Assembly (NCBI RefSeq): GCF_001417815.1
Contig: NZ_BCFK01000003.1
Coordinates: 62,001 to 126,000 of the forward strand
Direction: 5' to 3'
From: Bifidobacterium aesculapii
GTDB taxonomy: Bacteria > Actinomycetota > Actinomycetes > Actinomycetales > Bifidobacteriaceae
Length of the DNA stretch: 64,000 nucleotides
Shown: in pieces, positions 9,375 through 19,152 of the stretch
How the letters are laid out: the number at the start of each line of letters is the position of its first letter
Numbering within the stretch: the first letter of the stretch is position 1
Position numbers and translations under genes: made by a program
The notes under the pieces: model-generated
Databases searched by the model: none
The model's input: the letters and a program-made list of their open reading frames with translations, nothing else
What the model was told of the DNA's origin: nothing

Positions 9375-10880
9375 GTGACAGTGAGCCGTAGCGCCGCAAC
9401 CAACGCATCATCCAACGAACCGACGACGGGCGAGAGGGGGGTGCTCGCCGAGGCGTCCGAGGTGCTGATCGACGACGCGACGGAGGCCGAACGTCTCGAA
9501 CACCGCGACGAGGAATGGCGCGAACGAGAATCGCGCAACCAGCTCAGGCACGTCGCCGGACTCGGCGAGCTCAAGGACGTCACCGAGGTCGAATACCGCA
9601 AGGTGCGCCTCGAACGCGTCGTGCTCGTCGGCGTATGGTCCTCGGCGAAGACCACGCAGTCCAAGGCGGAGGAGTCGCTGCGCGAGCTCGCCGCGCTCGC
9701 CCAAACAGCGGGCGCCGAGGTGTGCGACGGTCTGCTCCAGCACCGGCTCAAGCCCGACGCGGCCACCTACGTGGGTTCCGGCAAGGCGAAGGAGATCGCC
9801 GACATCGTCGCGCGCGAGGAGGCCGACACCATCGTCGTCGACGACGACCTGCCGCCGAGCCAGCGTCGCGGTCTCGAGGACGCCGCCAAGGTGAAGGTCG
9901 TCGACCGCACTGCCGTGATTCTCGACATCTTCGCCCAGCACGCCACCAGCCGCGAAGGCAAGGCGCAGGTCGAGCTCGCCCAGCTCGAATACATGCTGCC
10001 GCGACTGCGCGGCTGGGGCGGGTCGCTGTCGCGTCAGGCGGGTGGCCGCGCGGCCGGCGCGGACGGCGGCATCGGCTCGCGCGGCCCCGGCGAGACGAAG
10101 ATCGAGATGGACCGTCGCGTCATCCGCACGCGCATCGCGCGTCTCAAGCGGCAGATTCGCGAGATGGCGCCCGCCCGCGAGGTCAAGCGCGGCTCGCGCC
10201 GCCGCTTCGGCCTGCCCACCATCGCCGTCGTCGGGTACACGAACGCCGGCAAGTCGTCCCTCACCAACCGGCTCACCGGTTCCAGCGAACTCGTCGAGAA
10301 CGCGCTGTTCGCCACGCTCGACACGGCCGTGCGCCGCGCGAAGACCCGTGACGGGCGCCTCTACGCGTACGTGGACACGGTCGGATTCGTGCGTCGCCTG
10401 CCCACGCAGCTGGTCGAGGCGTTCAAGTCGACGCTGGAGGAGGTCGCCGAGGCGGACGTGATCCTGCACGTCGTCGACGGCTCCCACCCGGACCCGTTCT
10501 CGCAGATCGACGCGGTCAACGAGGTGCTCGCCGGCATCGACGGCGCCGAGTCCATCCCGCGCATCATCGCGTTCAACAAGGCGGACATGTGCGACGAATC
10601 CGTTCTGGAGCGGCTCGCCGCGCTCCAGCCCGATGCGCACATCGTCTCCGCCGCCTCCGGGCTCGGCGTGGACGGGTTGCGCGCGGCGGTCGAATCGCTG
10701 CTGCCCGTGCCGAACGTCCACGTGGACGCGCTGCTGCCGTACGCGCAGGGCGCGCTGCTGTCGCAGGTGCGCGAATACGGGCACGTCGATGCGGTCGAAT
10801 GGCGCGACGACGGCGTGCATGTCGTCGCCGACGTCGACGCGCATCTCGCCGCGCGCGTCGTCGCGGTCGCCGTGGACTAG
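9375..10880 (+). CDS. hflX: GTPase HflX
   Basis: The protein has about 501 residues: an N-terminal HflX domain, a glycine-rich linker (GGSLSRQAGGRAAGADGGIGSRGPGE, seen about residues 215-240 and preceding the helical stretch), and a Ras-like G domain with GYTNAGKSSL (G1), DTVGF (G3) and NKAD (G4). HflX splits stalled or stress-damaged 70S ribosomes. Two GTG starts, 9375 and 9381, are both possible. GAGG at 9372-9375 sits five bases before the second and favours 9381; the longer form is listed. An N-terminal extension of about 60 acidic residues precedes the core. Divergent from the methyltransferase gene. Confidence 0.95.
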   Translation: MTVSRSAATNASSNEPTTGERGVLAEASEVLIDDATEAERLEHRDEEWRERESRNQLRHVAGLGELKDVTEVEYRKVRLERVVLVGVWSSAKTTQSKAEESLRELAALAQTAGAEVCDGLLQHRLKPDAATYVGSGKAKEIADIVAREEADTIVVDDDLPPSQRRGLEDAAKVKVVDRTAVILDIFAQHATSREGKAQVELAQLEYMLPRLRGWGGSLSRQAGGRAAGADGGIGSRGPGETKIEMDRRVIRTRIARLKRQIREMAPAREVKRGSRRRFGLPTIAVVGYTNAGKSSLTNRLTGSSELVENALFATLDTAVRRAKTRDGRLYAYVDTVGFVRRLPTQLVEAFKSTLEEVAEADVILHVVDGSHPDPFSQIDAVNEVLAGIDGAESIPRIIAFNKADMCDESVLERLAALQPDAHIVSAASGLGVDGLRAAVESLLPVPNVHVDALLPYAQGALLSQVREYGHVDAVEWRDDGVHVVADVDAHLAARVVAVAVD

Positions 10881-11056
10881 CCGTCCGCACGGCGTGATGT
10901 GAGTTGTGCCACATTCGGGCCCGATAGTGCGTGTGAGCGGTAACAACGCTGCATTTGCAAGGTTTTCGTCAATCAGGGTTCGCGTTTTCGTCACATTGTC
11001 GGAGTACATTGGGTGCCGTTGGTTGAATGATGCCCGGGAACGGGCATTGACTCTAA

Positions 11057-12034
<978 letters not shown>

Positions 12035-12045
12035 TGAACAATCGC

Positions 12046-12349
12046 TCTACGGAGCGTCCTCTTCGTTACGGCGGGTTCGACGTACCTTCGTACGCCTTCA
12101 CCAGCCGCGCCTTGAGGCCGCACGCGTAGAGCGATTCTTCATGTCCGGCAGGAATGGAGCGCCTTCCGCACCGTCTGGAGTTCGGCGTACCTTCGTACGC
12201 CTTCACTCCATACGACGCGGAATTCGCACGCATGCGGCGCTCATTTCATATGGATTGCCGCTCGCAGCGGGGTTCGACGTACCTTCGTACGCCTTCCCCT
12301 GCCGCGCCTTGAGGCCGCACGCGTAGAGCGATTCTTCATGTCCGGCAGG
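12046..12349. repeat. Duplicated 79-bp element with small hairpins after ldh
   Basis: Bases 12074-12152 and 12271-12349 are almost identical 79-bp units. Each contains a GTAC-CTTC-GTAC mini-hairpin followed by a run ending TTCATGTCCGGCAGG. A third, partial unit at about 12182-12205 has only the hairpin, here with the perfect stem GGCGTAC/GTACGCC. CGCTCTACG at 12046-12054 is the reverse complement of CGTAGAGCG inside the units. No coding sequence is supported in 12035-12411. Confidence 0.7.
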
Positions 12350-12364
12350 CGAGCACGCGCATGA

Positions 12365-12395
12365 CAAAGCCCCGATCGATATGATCGGGGCTTTG
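12365..12395. terminator. Bidirectional hairpin terminator between ldh and the CDF gene
   Basis: A perfect 13-bp stem pairs CAAAGCCCCGATC (12365-12377) with 12383-12395, with a five-base loop. The outer AAAG/CTTT bases give a short U-run in either direction. Its position between convergent genes fits termination from both sides. Confidence 0.7.
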
Positions 12396-12411
12396 CCGTT
12401 GCCGATGTACT

Positions 12412-13392
12412 TCAGACTTCCGTCGCCGAATCGGCATCGGGACGATGATCGGCGGCGTGCATCTCGGCGTCGGAGGGGGAGCGGTAGCCCTCCGGTTCGA
12501 GCTGGAACGTGGTGTGCGGGACCGACACGGGGAAATGCTCCCGCAAACAATCCTGCAGCTGTTCGAGGATGCCGGCCGCCTGCCTCATATCCAGACCACG
12601 ATCCACCACCACATGCGCCATCAGGAACGGCATGCCGGTCGACACCGTACTCGCATGCAGGTCATGCACCGCCACCACATGAGGCACGCGCTCCAGATGC
12701 TCGCGCACCTTGTCGAGATCCAATCCCTCCGGCGTCTCCTCCAACAACACATGGACGGCATGACGCAGCAGCGTCGCCGCACGCGGAATCATCAGCAGCG
12801 CGATCACGCCGCCGGCCACCGCGTCGAACCCCGCCCAGCCAGTCGACATCATCACCAGCGCGGACAACACCACCGCGACCGAACCCAACGCGTCGTTGAG
12901 CACCTCGAGGAACGCCGCCTTCATGTTCATGTTGTCCTCGCGTTGCGAAGCGAGGATGAAGATCGACGCGACATTCGCCGTCAGACCGAGTATGCCGACA
13001 GCCAGCAGCAGACGCACGTCATCCACATCGTCCGGAGCGCCGCCGAACAGACGCATGCCCGCCTCGACCAGCGCGTACACGCCCACGATGAACAGCACCA
13101 CCGCGCCGGCCGCCGCCGTCAGCACCTCGAGACGCGCCCAACCCCATGTGCGCGTGCTGCTCGGCTTACGACGCATCAGGAACGCCGTGACCGTCGAGGC
13201 GATGAGCACCGACATGTCGGTGAGCATATGCCCGGCATCCACCAGCAGCGCCAGCGAACCCGTCAGCACGGCGCCGACCACCTCCACCACGAACACCGAA
13301 CCGGTGACCGCCAACGTGGCCATCAGCCGATGCTGATGCGCGGCCGCCCCATTCTCCCCGGCATCGCCCGACTGTGCATGCATGTGTGCCAT
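12412..13392 (-). CDS. Cation diffusion facilitator (CzcD-like) metal exporter
   Basis: The 326-residue protein begins with a short His-containing tail (MAHMHAQSGDAGENGAAAHQ) and then six predicted membrane helices. The metal-site motif of helix 2, LLVDAGHMLTD (HxxxD), is present and a matching site lies in helix 5. The cytoplasmic C-terminal domain has the ferredoxin-like CDF fold (VPHVVAVHDLHAS). Members export Zn2+, Co2+ or Cd2+ in exchange for protons. The metal cannot be chosen from sequence. A short acidic/His tail follows (MHAADHRPDADSA). No metalloregulator is adjacent. Confidence 0.9.
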   Translation of the reverse strand: MAHMHAQSGDAGENGAAAHQHRLMATLAVTGSVFVVEVVGAVLTGSLALLVDAGHMLTDMSVLIASTVTAFLMRRKPSSTRTWGWARLEVLTAAAGAVVLFIVGVYALVEAGMRLFGGAPDDVDDVRLLLAVGILGLTANVASIFILASQREDNMNMKAAFLEVLNDALGSVAVVLSALVMMSTGWAGFDAVAGGVIALLMIPRAATLLRHAVHVLLEETPEGLDLDKVREHLERVPHVVAVHDLHASTVSTGMPFLMAHVVVDRGLDMRQAAGILEQLQDCLREHFPVSVPHTTFQLEPEGYRSPSDAEMHAADHRPDADSATEV

Positions 13393-13461
13393 ATGCCCTC
13401 CCCACGCGGCCGCAATCGAGACCGCTTATCAATACCATTCGCGTTACGCCGCGAAAACCAC

Positions 13462-13488
13462 AGGACCCCGGCCGAAGGCCGGGGTCCT
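13462..13488 (-). terminator. Hairpin downstream of lexA
   Basis: A perfect 12-bp stem pairs AGGACCCCGGCC (13462-13473) with 13477-13488 around a three-base loop. On the minus strand it is followed by GTGGTTTT. It lies 84 nt past the lexA stop and before the start of the CDF gene, so it most likely ends lexA transcription. Confidence 0.65.
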
Positions 13489-13572
13489 GATGAACATGAT
13501 GCACTGTAGCACAGTCGTCGGCGCGATCGCCAGAGCGTGCGGCGGATGCGCCGGGGATTCCGGGACGCTCGT

Positions 13573-14334
13573 CTACAGCCGGCGCAGCACGGTGACCACG
13601 CGCCCCATGATCGTCGCATGCGTGCCGTCGATCGGCGGATAGGCCGGGTTGTGCGGCATGAGCCATAGGTGACCGTTCTCGCTGCGGTAGGTCTTCACCG
13701 TGGCCTCGCCGTCCAGCAGGGCGGCGACGATGTCGCCGTTGACGGCGTCCTGCTGCTCGCGCACCACGACGAAATCGCCGTCGCAGATCGCCGCGTCGAT
13801 CATCGAGTCCCCATGCACCTCCAACATGAACAGGTTGCCTCCAGGGCCCGTCAACCGTTCCGGCAGGCGCATGACGTCCTCCACGTGCTGTTCGGCGGTG
13901 ATCGGCACGCCCGCCGCGATGCGCCCCACCAGCGGGACGTCGCGCGACTCGCGCACCGATGCCGGGGCGGGTGAAGGGAACGGCACGACCGTCGCCACCC
14001 CGGCCCGTGTCTCCTCCGGCGTCTGCCCGGCGCCGGATGGCGCCGCGGCCGATGCCGGAGCGATGCCGGCCTGCGACGGGAAGAGTATCTCGATGGCGCG
14101 GCCCTTGTTCGCATTGAGCCGGACGAAACCCTTCTCCTGCAACGTCTGCAACTGGTGCTTCACCGACGAGGGGCTTTTCAGGCCGGTCGCCCTGCCGATG
14201 TCGCGGAACGACGGCGAGAACCCGCGTTCGTTCTGGTACGAGCTGATGGCTTCCAGAATCATGCGCTGGCGTTCCGTGAGCTGGCTGACGTCCGGCTCGC
14301 CGGTGCCCTGTGGTCTGAACGGTATCGTGCTCAC
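13573..14334 (-). CDS. lexA: LexA repressor of the SOS response
   Basis: Start: GTG at 14334, chosen because AAAGGAG ends seven bases before it; the frame stays open further up but without a ribosome site. The resulting 253 residues have an N-terminal winged helix (residues 17-80; recognition helix around SPSSVKHQL), a flexible Ala/Pro-rich linker (about 88-130), and the S24 peptidase domain. The Ala-Gly self-cleavage bond is at about 141-142 (RIAAGVP), the nucleophilic Ser near 177 (GDSMID) and the general-base Lys near 214 (ATVK). It represses SOS genes until RecA filaments trigger self-cleavage. LexA-like boxes lie directly upstream, so it should autoregulate. Divergent from the LysM gene. 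Confidence 0.95.
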   Translation of the reverse strand: MSTIPFRPQGTGEPDVSQLTERQRMILEAISSYQNERGFSPSFRDIGRATGLKSPSSVKHQLQTLQEKGFVRLNANKGRAIEILFPSQAGIAPASAAAPSGAGQTPEETRAGVATVVPFPSPAPASVRESRDVPLVGRIAAGVPITAEQHVEDVMRLPERLTGPGGNLFMLEVHGDSMIDAAICDGDFVVVREQQDAVNGDIVAALLDGEATVKTYRSENGHLWLMPHNPAYPPIDGTHATIMGRVVTVLRRL

Positions 14335-14387
14335 GGAGTGCTCCTTTCTGGCGTTCATCCAAGGATAACGCCCTGCGGCTTGTGTGG

Positions 14388-14472
14388 CAAAACAAATGTT
14401 CGACACGGCGAGTTGCACGAATCGAACAAATGTGCCACACTTACAACAGGTGTTCGATGTACATATGTTCGA
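14388..14472. promoter_or_regulatory. Four LexA-binding (SOS) boxes between lexA and the LysM gene
   Basis: Compared with the actinobacterial/Bacillus-type palindrome TCGAACN4GTTCGA, four 16-bp sites match 13 to 14 positions: 14388-14403, 14422-14437, 14442-14457 and 14457-14472. Two neighbours touch end to end. The last one runs into the ribosome site of the LysM gene. This arrangement would let LexA shut both divergent promoters. Binding is inferred from the match only. Confidence 0.75.
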
Positions 14473-14487
14473 AAGGATGTGGTGGTC

Positions 14488-14781
14488 ATGGGTGGAAGCA
14501 TGTCCCGCGTAATCATGCGCGTGGCCGTGGTGGCCGTCGCGGCGGTCCTGATCGCTCTGGCGGCGGATTGGATGATGCCGCAGGGCGCATCAGGCGCCGG
14601 CACGCCTATGGAGGTGACGAGCTATACGGTGCAGCCGGGCCAGTCGTTGTGGACGTACGCGGAGATGATCACCCCAGAAGGAGGGGACGTGGCGGCGTCG
14701 GTGGACGAACTGATGCGGATCAACGGCATGGAGGATGCGAACCTGCGCGCCGGGCAACGCATCGTGGTCCCGGAACAGTGA
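14488..14781 (+). CDS. LysM-domain SOS division inhibitor (YneA/ChiZ/DivS-like)
   Basis: The 97-residue product has one N-terminal membrane helix (about residues 6-25, VIMRVAVVAVAAVLIALAA), then a single LysM domain (about 40-95) starting TSYTVQPGQSLWTYAEMI and ending LRAGQRIVVPEQ. The arrangement lexA divergent to a small membrane-anchored LysM protein, followed by nrdR, is the same as in mycobacteria (ChiZ), corynebacteria (DivS) and, for the first two, Bacillus (YneA), where the protein delays septation during DNA damage. The role here is inferred from synteny and architecture. GTG codons at 14479 and 14482 are alternative starts; ATG 14488 is ten bases after AAAGGA. The SOS boxes in front support damage induction. 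Confidence 0.8.
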   Translation: MGGSMSRVIMRVAVVAVAAVLIALAADWMMPQGASGAGTPMEVTSYTVQPGQSLWTYAEMITPEGGDVAASVDELMRINGMEDANLRAGQRIVVPEQ

Positions 14782-14843
14782 GGCCGGCGCGTCGAAACCC
14801 CGTCGTCGCCGCGAGCGCCGTAGGTGACGGTATGGTGGTAGAC

Positions 14844-15287
14844 ATGCATTGCCCGTATTGTCACCATGCCGAGACCAAGGTCATCGAGACCCGCGTCAGT
14901 GAGGACGGTTATTCGATTCGCCGCAGGCGCATGTGCCTGCATTGCAGCAAACGCTTCACCACATTGGAGACCACCATGTTGCTGGTGGAGAAACGCTCGG
15001 GGAGCCTCGAGCCGTTCAACCGCGACAAGGTCATCTCCGGTGTGCGCAAGGCATGCCAGGGCCGTCCGGTCCGGGAGGACGACCTGCGCAAGCTCGGCCA
15101 ACGGGTCGAGGAGTATCTGCGTTCCACAGGCCAGGCGCAGGTCACGTCGGACGAGGTGGGCAAGGCCATCCTCAAACCGTTGAGGGAGTTGGATCAGGTG
15201 GCCTATCTTCGTTTCGCCAGCGTCTATCAGAACTTCGAGGATCTGTCCGACTTCCAGCGTGCCATCGACGCGTTGAAGGGGCAGTGA
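14844..15287 (+). CDS. nrdR: Transcriptional repressor NrdR
   Basis: The 147-residue protein begins MHCPYC, first half of the zinc ribbon, with the second pair in CLHC near residues 31-34. RRRRMCLHCSKRFTTLE is the family signature. An ATP-cone domain (residues about 49-139, VEKRSGSLEPFNRDKV onward) binds ATP/dATP. NrdR represses ribonucleotide reductase genes when dATP is high. It follows the LysM gene by 62 nt, and the lexA-LysM-nrdR order is conserved in actinobacteria. Shared SOS control through read-through is possible. Length is typical. Confidence 0.95.
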   Translation: MHCPYCHHAETKVIETRVSEDGYSIRRRRMCLHCSKRFTTLETTMLLVEKRSGSLEPFNRDKVISGVRKACQGRPVREDDLRKLGQRVEEYLRSTGQAQVTSDEVGKAILKPLRELDQVAYLRFASVYQNFEDLSDFQRAIDALKGQ

Positions 15288-15310
15288 GTCGGCGGATGTA
15301 CGTAAAGCAA

Positions 15311-15360
15311 TACGGCAGGCCCGCGATGCCATCGTGAGATGGTATCGCGGGCCTGCCGTA
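15311..15360. terminator. Long hairpin downstream of nrdR
   Basis: A 23-bp stem pairs 15311-15333 with 15338-15360 around GTGA, with one G.T pair. It lies between convergent nrdR and serA. There is no strong T-run, so it may be a processing or bidirectional terminator hairpin. Confidence 0.6.
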
Positions 15361-15459
15361 TGTCGTCGTTCGGCGTGGATCTGCGGTCGGGAACCACCGG
15401 TCATGCCGAACGGTGTGGCCCGCGCGGCATGACGCCCAGCCGGACCACGTGCGGAATCG

Positions 15460-16659
15460 TCAGGAGATCACGCGCATGCGGATCGTGCCTTCGATGGATC
15501 GCAACGCCTCCAACGCCTCCTTGGACGGGCGCTGCGCCACATCGGTCACCACGTAGCCGAGTTCGCCCTCGGTGCCGAGGGACTGGGCCGCGATGTTGAT
15601 GTTCTCCTCGCCCAGCACGCGGTTCACCCGCGCGAGGACGCCCGGCAGGTTCGCATGAAGGTGCGCGATGCGCACCGTGCCGCGGTTCGCCCCCAGATTG
15701 ATCTGCGGAAGATTCACCGACAGCGAGGTCGATCCCTTCTCCCAGTAGTCCTCGAGGCGCTGCGAGACGAAGTGGCCGATGGACTCCTGCGCCTCCAGCG
15801 TCGAGCCGCCGATATGCGGCGTCAGGATCATGTTGTCCTCGTCCGCCAGCGGCGTCTCGAACGGGTCGCCGGTCTTCTTCGGCTCCACGGGGAACACGTC
15901 GACCGCCGCGCCGGACAGATGCCCCGAATCGAGGTGCCTCTTGAGCGCGTCCAGATCGGCGATGAAGCCGCGCGAGGCGTTGATGAAGATCGCATCCTGC
16001 TTCATGTGGGCGAACTGGTCGTCGCCGAAGAAGCCCGTGTTCGACTTGCGTCCGTCGACATGGACGGTGACCGCGTCGGACTGTTCGAGCAGCTCGTTCA
16101 GGGTCTCGCAGCGCACCGCGTTGCCCAGCGCAAGTTTCTCCTCGACGTCGTAGAACAGCACGCGCATGCCGAGCGCCTCGGCGAGCACGCTCAGCTGGGA
16201 GCCGATGTTGCCGTATCCGATGATGCCGAGCGTCTTGCCGCGCACCTCGTGCGAGCCGCTGGCGGACTTGTCCCACATGCCATGCTTGAGATGATGGGTG
16301 TGCGCGGGGATGCGGCGCATGAGGCAGATGATGTCGCAGATCACCAGCTCCACGACGGAGCGGGTGTTCGAATACGGGGCGTTGAACACGGCGATGCCGC
16401 GCTGCCCCGCGTAGTCGAGATCCACCTGGTTGGTGCCGATGCAGAAGCATCCGACCGCGGACAGGTTCGGCCGGGCGTCAAGGACACGGCGCGTGACGGT
16501 CGTCTTGGACCGCACGCCCACCACGTCGACGCCGTCCAACGCGTCGATGAACTCGTCCTCGCTCAAGGCCCCCTTCATGGTCTCGACTTCGAACCCATGA
16601 TCGCGCAGCGACTTGGCCGCATCCGGGTGAATGTTTTCCAATAACAGTGCTTTAGGCAT
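15460..16659 (-). CDS. serA: D-3-phosphoglycerate dehydrogenase
   Basis: The 399-residue enzyme has the D-2-hydroxyacid dehydrogenase fold: substrate domain with VGCFCIGTNQVDL, NAD-binding GIIGYGNIGSQL, the active-site Asp/Glu region, and the catalytic His in LTPHIGGSTLEAQ. A C-terminal ACT domain (about residues 325-399, VRIAHLHANLPGVLARV...) is the serine-feedback site. It oxidises 3-phosphoglycerate in the first step of serine synthesis. This is the short, E. coli-like form (about 410 residues) and not the 530-residue actinobacterial form. It sits 10 nt downstream of helD, so the two may share a transcript. Confidence 0.93.
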   Translation of the reverse strand: MPKALLLENIHPDAAKSLRDHGFEVETMKGALSEDEFIDALDGVDVVGVRSKTTVTRRVLDARPNLSAVGCFCIGTNQVDLDYAGQRGIAVFNAPYSNTRSVVELVICDIICLMRRIPAHTHHLKHGMWDKSASGSHEVRGKTLGIIGYGNIGSQLSVLAEALGMRVLFYDVEEKLALGNAVRCETLNELLEQSDAVTVHVDGRKSNTGFFGDDQFAHMKQDAIFINASRGFIADLDALKRHLDSGHLSGAAVDVFPVEPKKTGDPFETPLADEDNMILTPHIGGSTLEAQESIGHFVSQRLEDYWEKGSTSLSVNLPQINLGANRGTVRIAHLHANLPGVLARVNRVLGEENINIAAQSLGTEGELGYVVTDVAQRPSKEALEALRSIEGTIRMRVIS

Positions 16660-16669
16660 GTTCCCTACC

Positions 16670-18949
16670 TTAGAGTTCCAGATCCTTTTCGTCCATCGCG
16701 GTCCGAACGATGGTCAGACGCTGCGTCGGCCTCGTCATCGCCACATACAAGTCGGAAGCCGCCACCAGACGGCTCGGGGCCTCGCCGTCGATGAGCCCCG
16801 GTTCGACAAGCACCACCGCATCGTATTCGAGGCCCTTGACCGTCTCCGTGCCGCACACGTCCACCTGCCGCTCCCACACGTCCTGTGCGGCGAGACGTTC
16901 CGCCTCGTCGGCGCCGAGCGTGCCGGGGAGCGCGGCCGACACCGCGTCGCGCAGACGGCCGATCATCGATTCCGGCGCGATCACGGCCACGCGGCCCGTG
17001 CCGTCCTTCGCGACGAACCGTGACGCCAGCGCGCATGCCTCGGTGGCCACGGCGTCGGCCAGATCGTCGCGGGAGGGCACCGTGACGCGCGCCACGGAGT
17101 CGGGGATGCGCCGCACCGCGTGCACGGTGGAGATGTACAGTCCCTGCGATTCGGCGAATCGGCCCGCCAGATCGGACACCTCCTGCGGGTTGCGGTAGTC
17201 GATGGTCAGCTCGTTGAGGTCCCAGCGGCCGCGCCCGAAGAGACGGTCCATCGTCTTCGGCCACGAGCGGGTGCCGCCCAGGGCGCTCGTCTGCGCCACG
17301 TCGCCCACGATCGTGAACGAGCGTGACGGGCACCGGCGCAGCAGCATGCGCCAATCCATGGCGGTGAGCTCCTGCGCCTCGTCTACGACGATGTGCCCGT
17401 ACGTCCATTCGCGGTCGCGTCCCGCGGCCTGGGCCGTGGCCTCGCCGTCCGGCCCGTTGATCTGGTCGAGCAGCATCTGGGAGGTGACCAGCCCGTTGCC
17501 GATGCCGTTCTGTTCGAGCGTGTCCTGCGCGAACCGCAGCTGCTCGGCCTGGGCCGCCTCCTGCTGGCGGCGTTTCGAGGAGAGCTTCGGGTCGTCGCCG
17601 AGCAGCTCCAACGCCTCGTCGAGCAGCGGCACGTCCGAGCGGGTGAGCAGCGCGCCCTTCGCGCGCGTCAGCTCGGCCACCTCGTCCTCGTCGAGCCACG
17701 GGGCGTATCGGCGCAGCTTCGCCGGCTTGGAGAACATGTCGTCGATGAGCCACCGTCCGGTCATCGGCAACCATGCGAGGTTGAGCGCCACACGCACCTT
17801 GTCGTTCATGCGCAGCAGCGAGACCGCGCGGTTGACCTCTTCCTGGTCGGGCGTGTAGTCGAGCTGCTCCTCGTAGCGGATGCGCATCGCGGAGATCATC
17901 GATTTGACGAACGTCTCGCGCGCCTTGTTGTGCGGCTGCCGCGTGCGTCGCGCGTCGGCGATGGCCTGTTCGACGTCTGCCGCGAGCATGGGCACCGTGA
18001 TGCCGTTGACCTGCACGGTCGGCAGATCGGCGGGGACGCGTTCGCGTGCGGCCACGGCGTTGCGCACCGCGTCCGCCATGCGGCGCTCGCCCTTGATTTT
18101 GGCGGCGAGCGGGGAGTCCGCGGCATCGGCCTCGACGCCGGGGATGAGGTCGCCGATGGTGCGCGACACGACGCCGGTCTCGCCCAGCGAGGGCAGCACC
18201 TGGTCGATGTAGTGCAGGAACGTCGGGCTCGGGCCGACCACCAGCACGCCGGAGCGTTCCAGCGTGCGCCGGTGCGTGTACAGCAGGTATGCGGCGCGGT
18301 GCAGCGCGACGGCGGTCTTGCCGGTGCCGGGGCCTCCCTGCACGACGACCGCGCGGTCCATCGCCGAACGGATGATATGGTCCTGCTCGGCCTGGATGGT
18401 GGCGACGATGTCGGTCATCTTGCCGGTGCGCCGCGAGCTCAGGGATGCGAGCAGCGCGCCCTCGCCGGTCAGGGTGCCCGAGGCCGACGCCTCGCCGACC
18501 TGGTCGGAGTGGATGTCCAGAACCTCGTCCTCGAGCGCGACGACGTCGCGGAAGCTCAGGGTGATGTGCCGGCGCATCACGATGTCGCCGTGATGGGAGG
18601 GGGTCGCCTCATAGAACGGGCGGGCGGCGTCGGCCCTCCAGTCGGTGAGCATCGGCACGTGGCGTTCGTCGGACAATCCGATGCGCCCGATGTAGCGCCT
18701 GCCGCCGGAGCGGTCGTCGAGACGGCCGAACACGAGGCGGTCCTCCACCGCGCGCAGCTGCGTGAGACGGTCCTCGTACATCGTGGCGAACGAGTCGCGC
18801 TCGGTGCGCTGGGTGGGCGAGCCATGCGACCCGGCCGCCCGTACGGCGTCGAGACGCTGCCTGGCCTCAGCGCGCAACGCGTCCAGACGATCGTATGCGC
18901 GGCCGACCGCGCGCTGCTCCTCCTCGATCTGAGAGGCATAACCCGACAT
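16670..18949 (-). CDS. helD: HelD-like UvrD/Rep superfamily helicase acting on RNA polymerase
   Basis: The 759-residue protein opens with an antiparallel coiled-coil-like arm (MSGYASQIEEEQRAVGRAYD) and the YIGRIGL segment typical of HelD. Walker A is GGPGTGKTAVALHRAAYL (about residues 205-222). Later motifs include VDEAQELTAMDWRML (motif II) and DYRNPQEV. Class II HelD proteins of actinobacteria pull stalled RNA polymerase off DNA, and HelR forms also protect from rifampicin. A function in polymerase recycling rather than DNA repair is inferred from the N-terminal arm. Start ATG is preceded by GGGGAAAC only; the frame gives no better choice. Transcribed towards serA. Confidence 0.85.
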   Translation of the reverse strand: MSGYASQIEEEQRAVGRAYDRLDALRAEARQRLDAVRAAGSHGSPTQRTERDSFATMYEDRLTQLRAVEDRLVFGRLDDRSGGRRYIGRIGLSDERHVPMLTDWRADAARPFYEATPSHHGDIVMRRHITLSFRDVVALEDEVLDIHSDQVGEASASGTLTGEGALLASLSSRRTGKMTDIVATIQAEQDHIIRSAMDRAVVVQGGPGTGKTAVALHRAAYLLYTHRRTLERSGVLVVGPSPTFLHYIDQVLPSLGETGVVSRTIGDLIPGVEADAADSPLAAKIKGERRMADAVRNAVAARERVPADLPTVQVNGITVPMLAADVEQAIADARRTRQPHNKARETFVKSMISAMRIRYEEQLDYTPDQEEVNRAVSLLRMNDKVRVALNLAWLPMTGRWLIDDMFSKPAKLRRYAPWLDEDEVAELTRAKGALLTRSDVPLLDEALELLGDDPKLSSKRRQQEAAQAEQLRFAQDTLEQNGIGNGLVTSQMLLDQINGPDGEATAQAAGRDREWTYGHIVVDEAQELTAMDWRMLLRRCPSRSFTIVGDVAQTSALGGTRSWPKTMDRLFGRGRWDLNELTIDYRNPQEVSDLAGRFAESQGLYISTVHAVRRIPDSVARVTVPSRDDLADAVATEACALASRFVAKDGTGRVAVIAPESMIGRLRDAVSAALPGTLGADEAERLAAQDVWERQVDVCGTETVKGLEYDAVVLVEPGLIDGEAPSRLVAASDLYVAMTRPTQRLTIVRTAMDEKDLEL

Positions 18950-19152
18950 GTGTTGCGTTTCCCCTTGTTTCTCGTCTTGTGGTGGTCTCTTGAAAACTCG
19001 AGTATTCCAATCTACCCCCCGCCCCCAACGAGGCGACGCCCCCGACCGGGTGCGCGAGGTGAATTTCGCGTGAATTCGCGCGTCGGGGCGGCGACTGCTC
19101 CGCGAGCGGCATCCCTCGCGGCCGCCCGTAAAAGCGGGAATTGTGTGATTGC

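Noticed and set aside
14355-14418. Longer LexA starting at ATG 14418
   Set aside because: That start would run through the SOS boxes and has no ribosome site, whereas GTG 14334 has AAAGGAG at the right distance.
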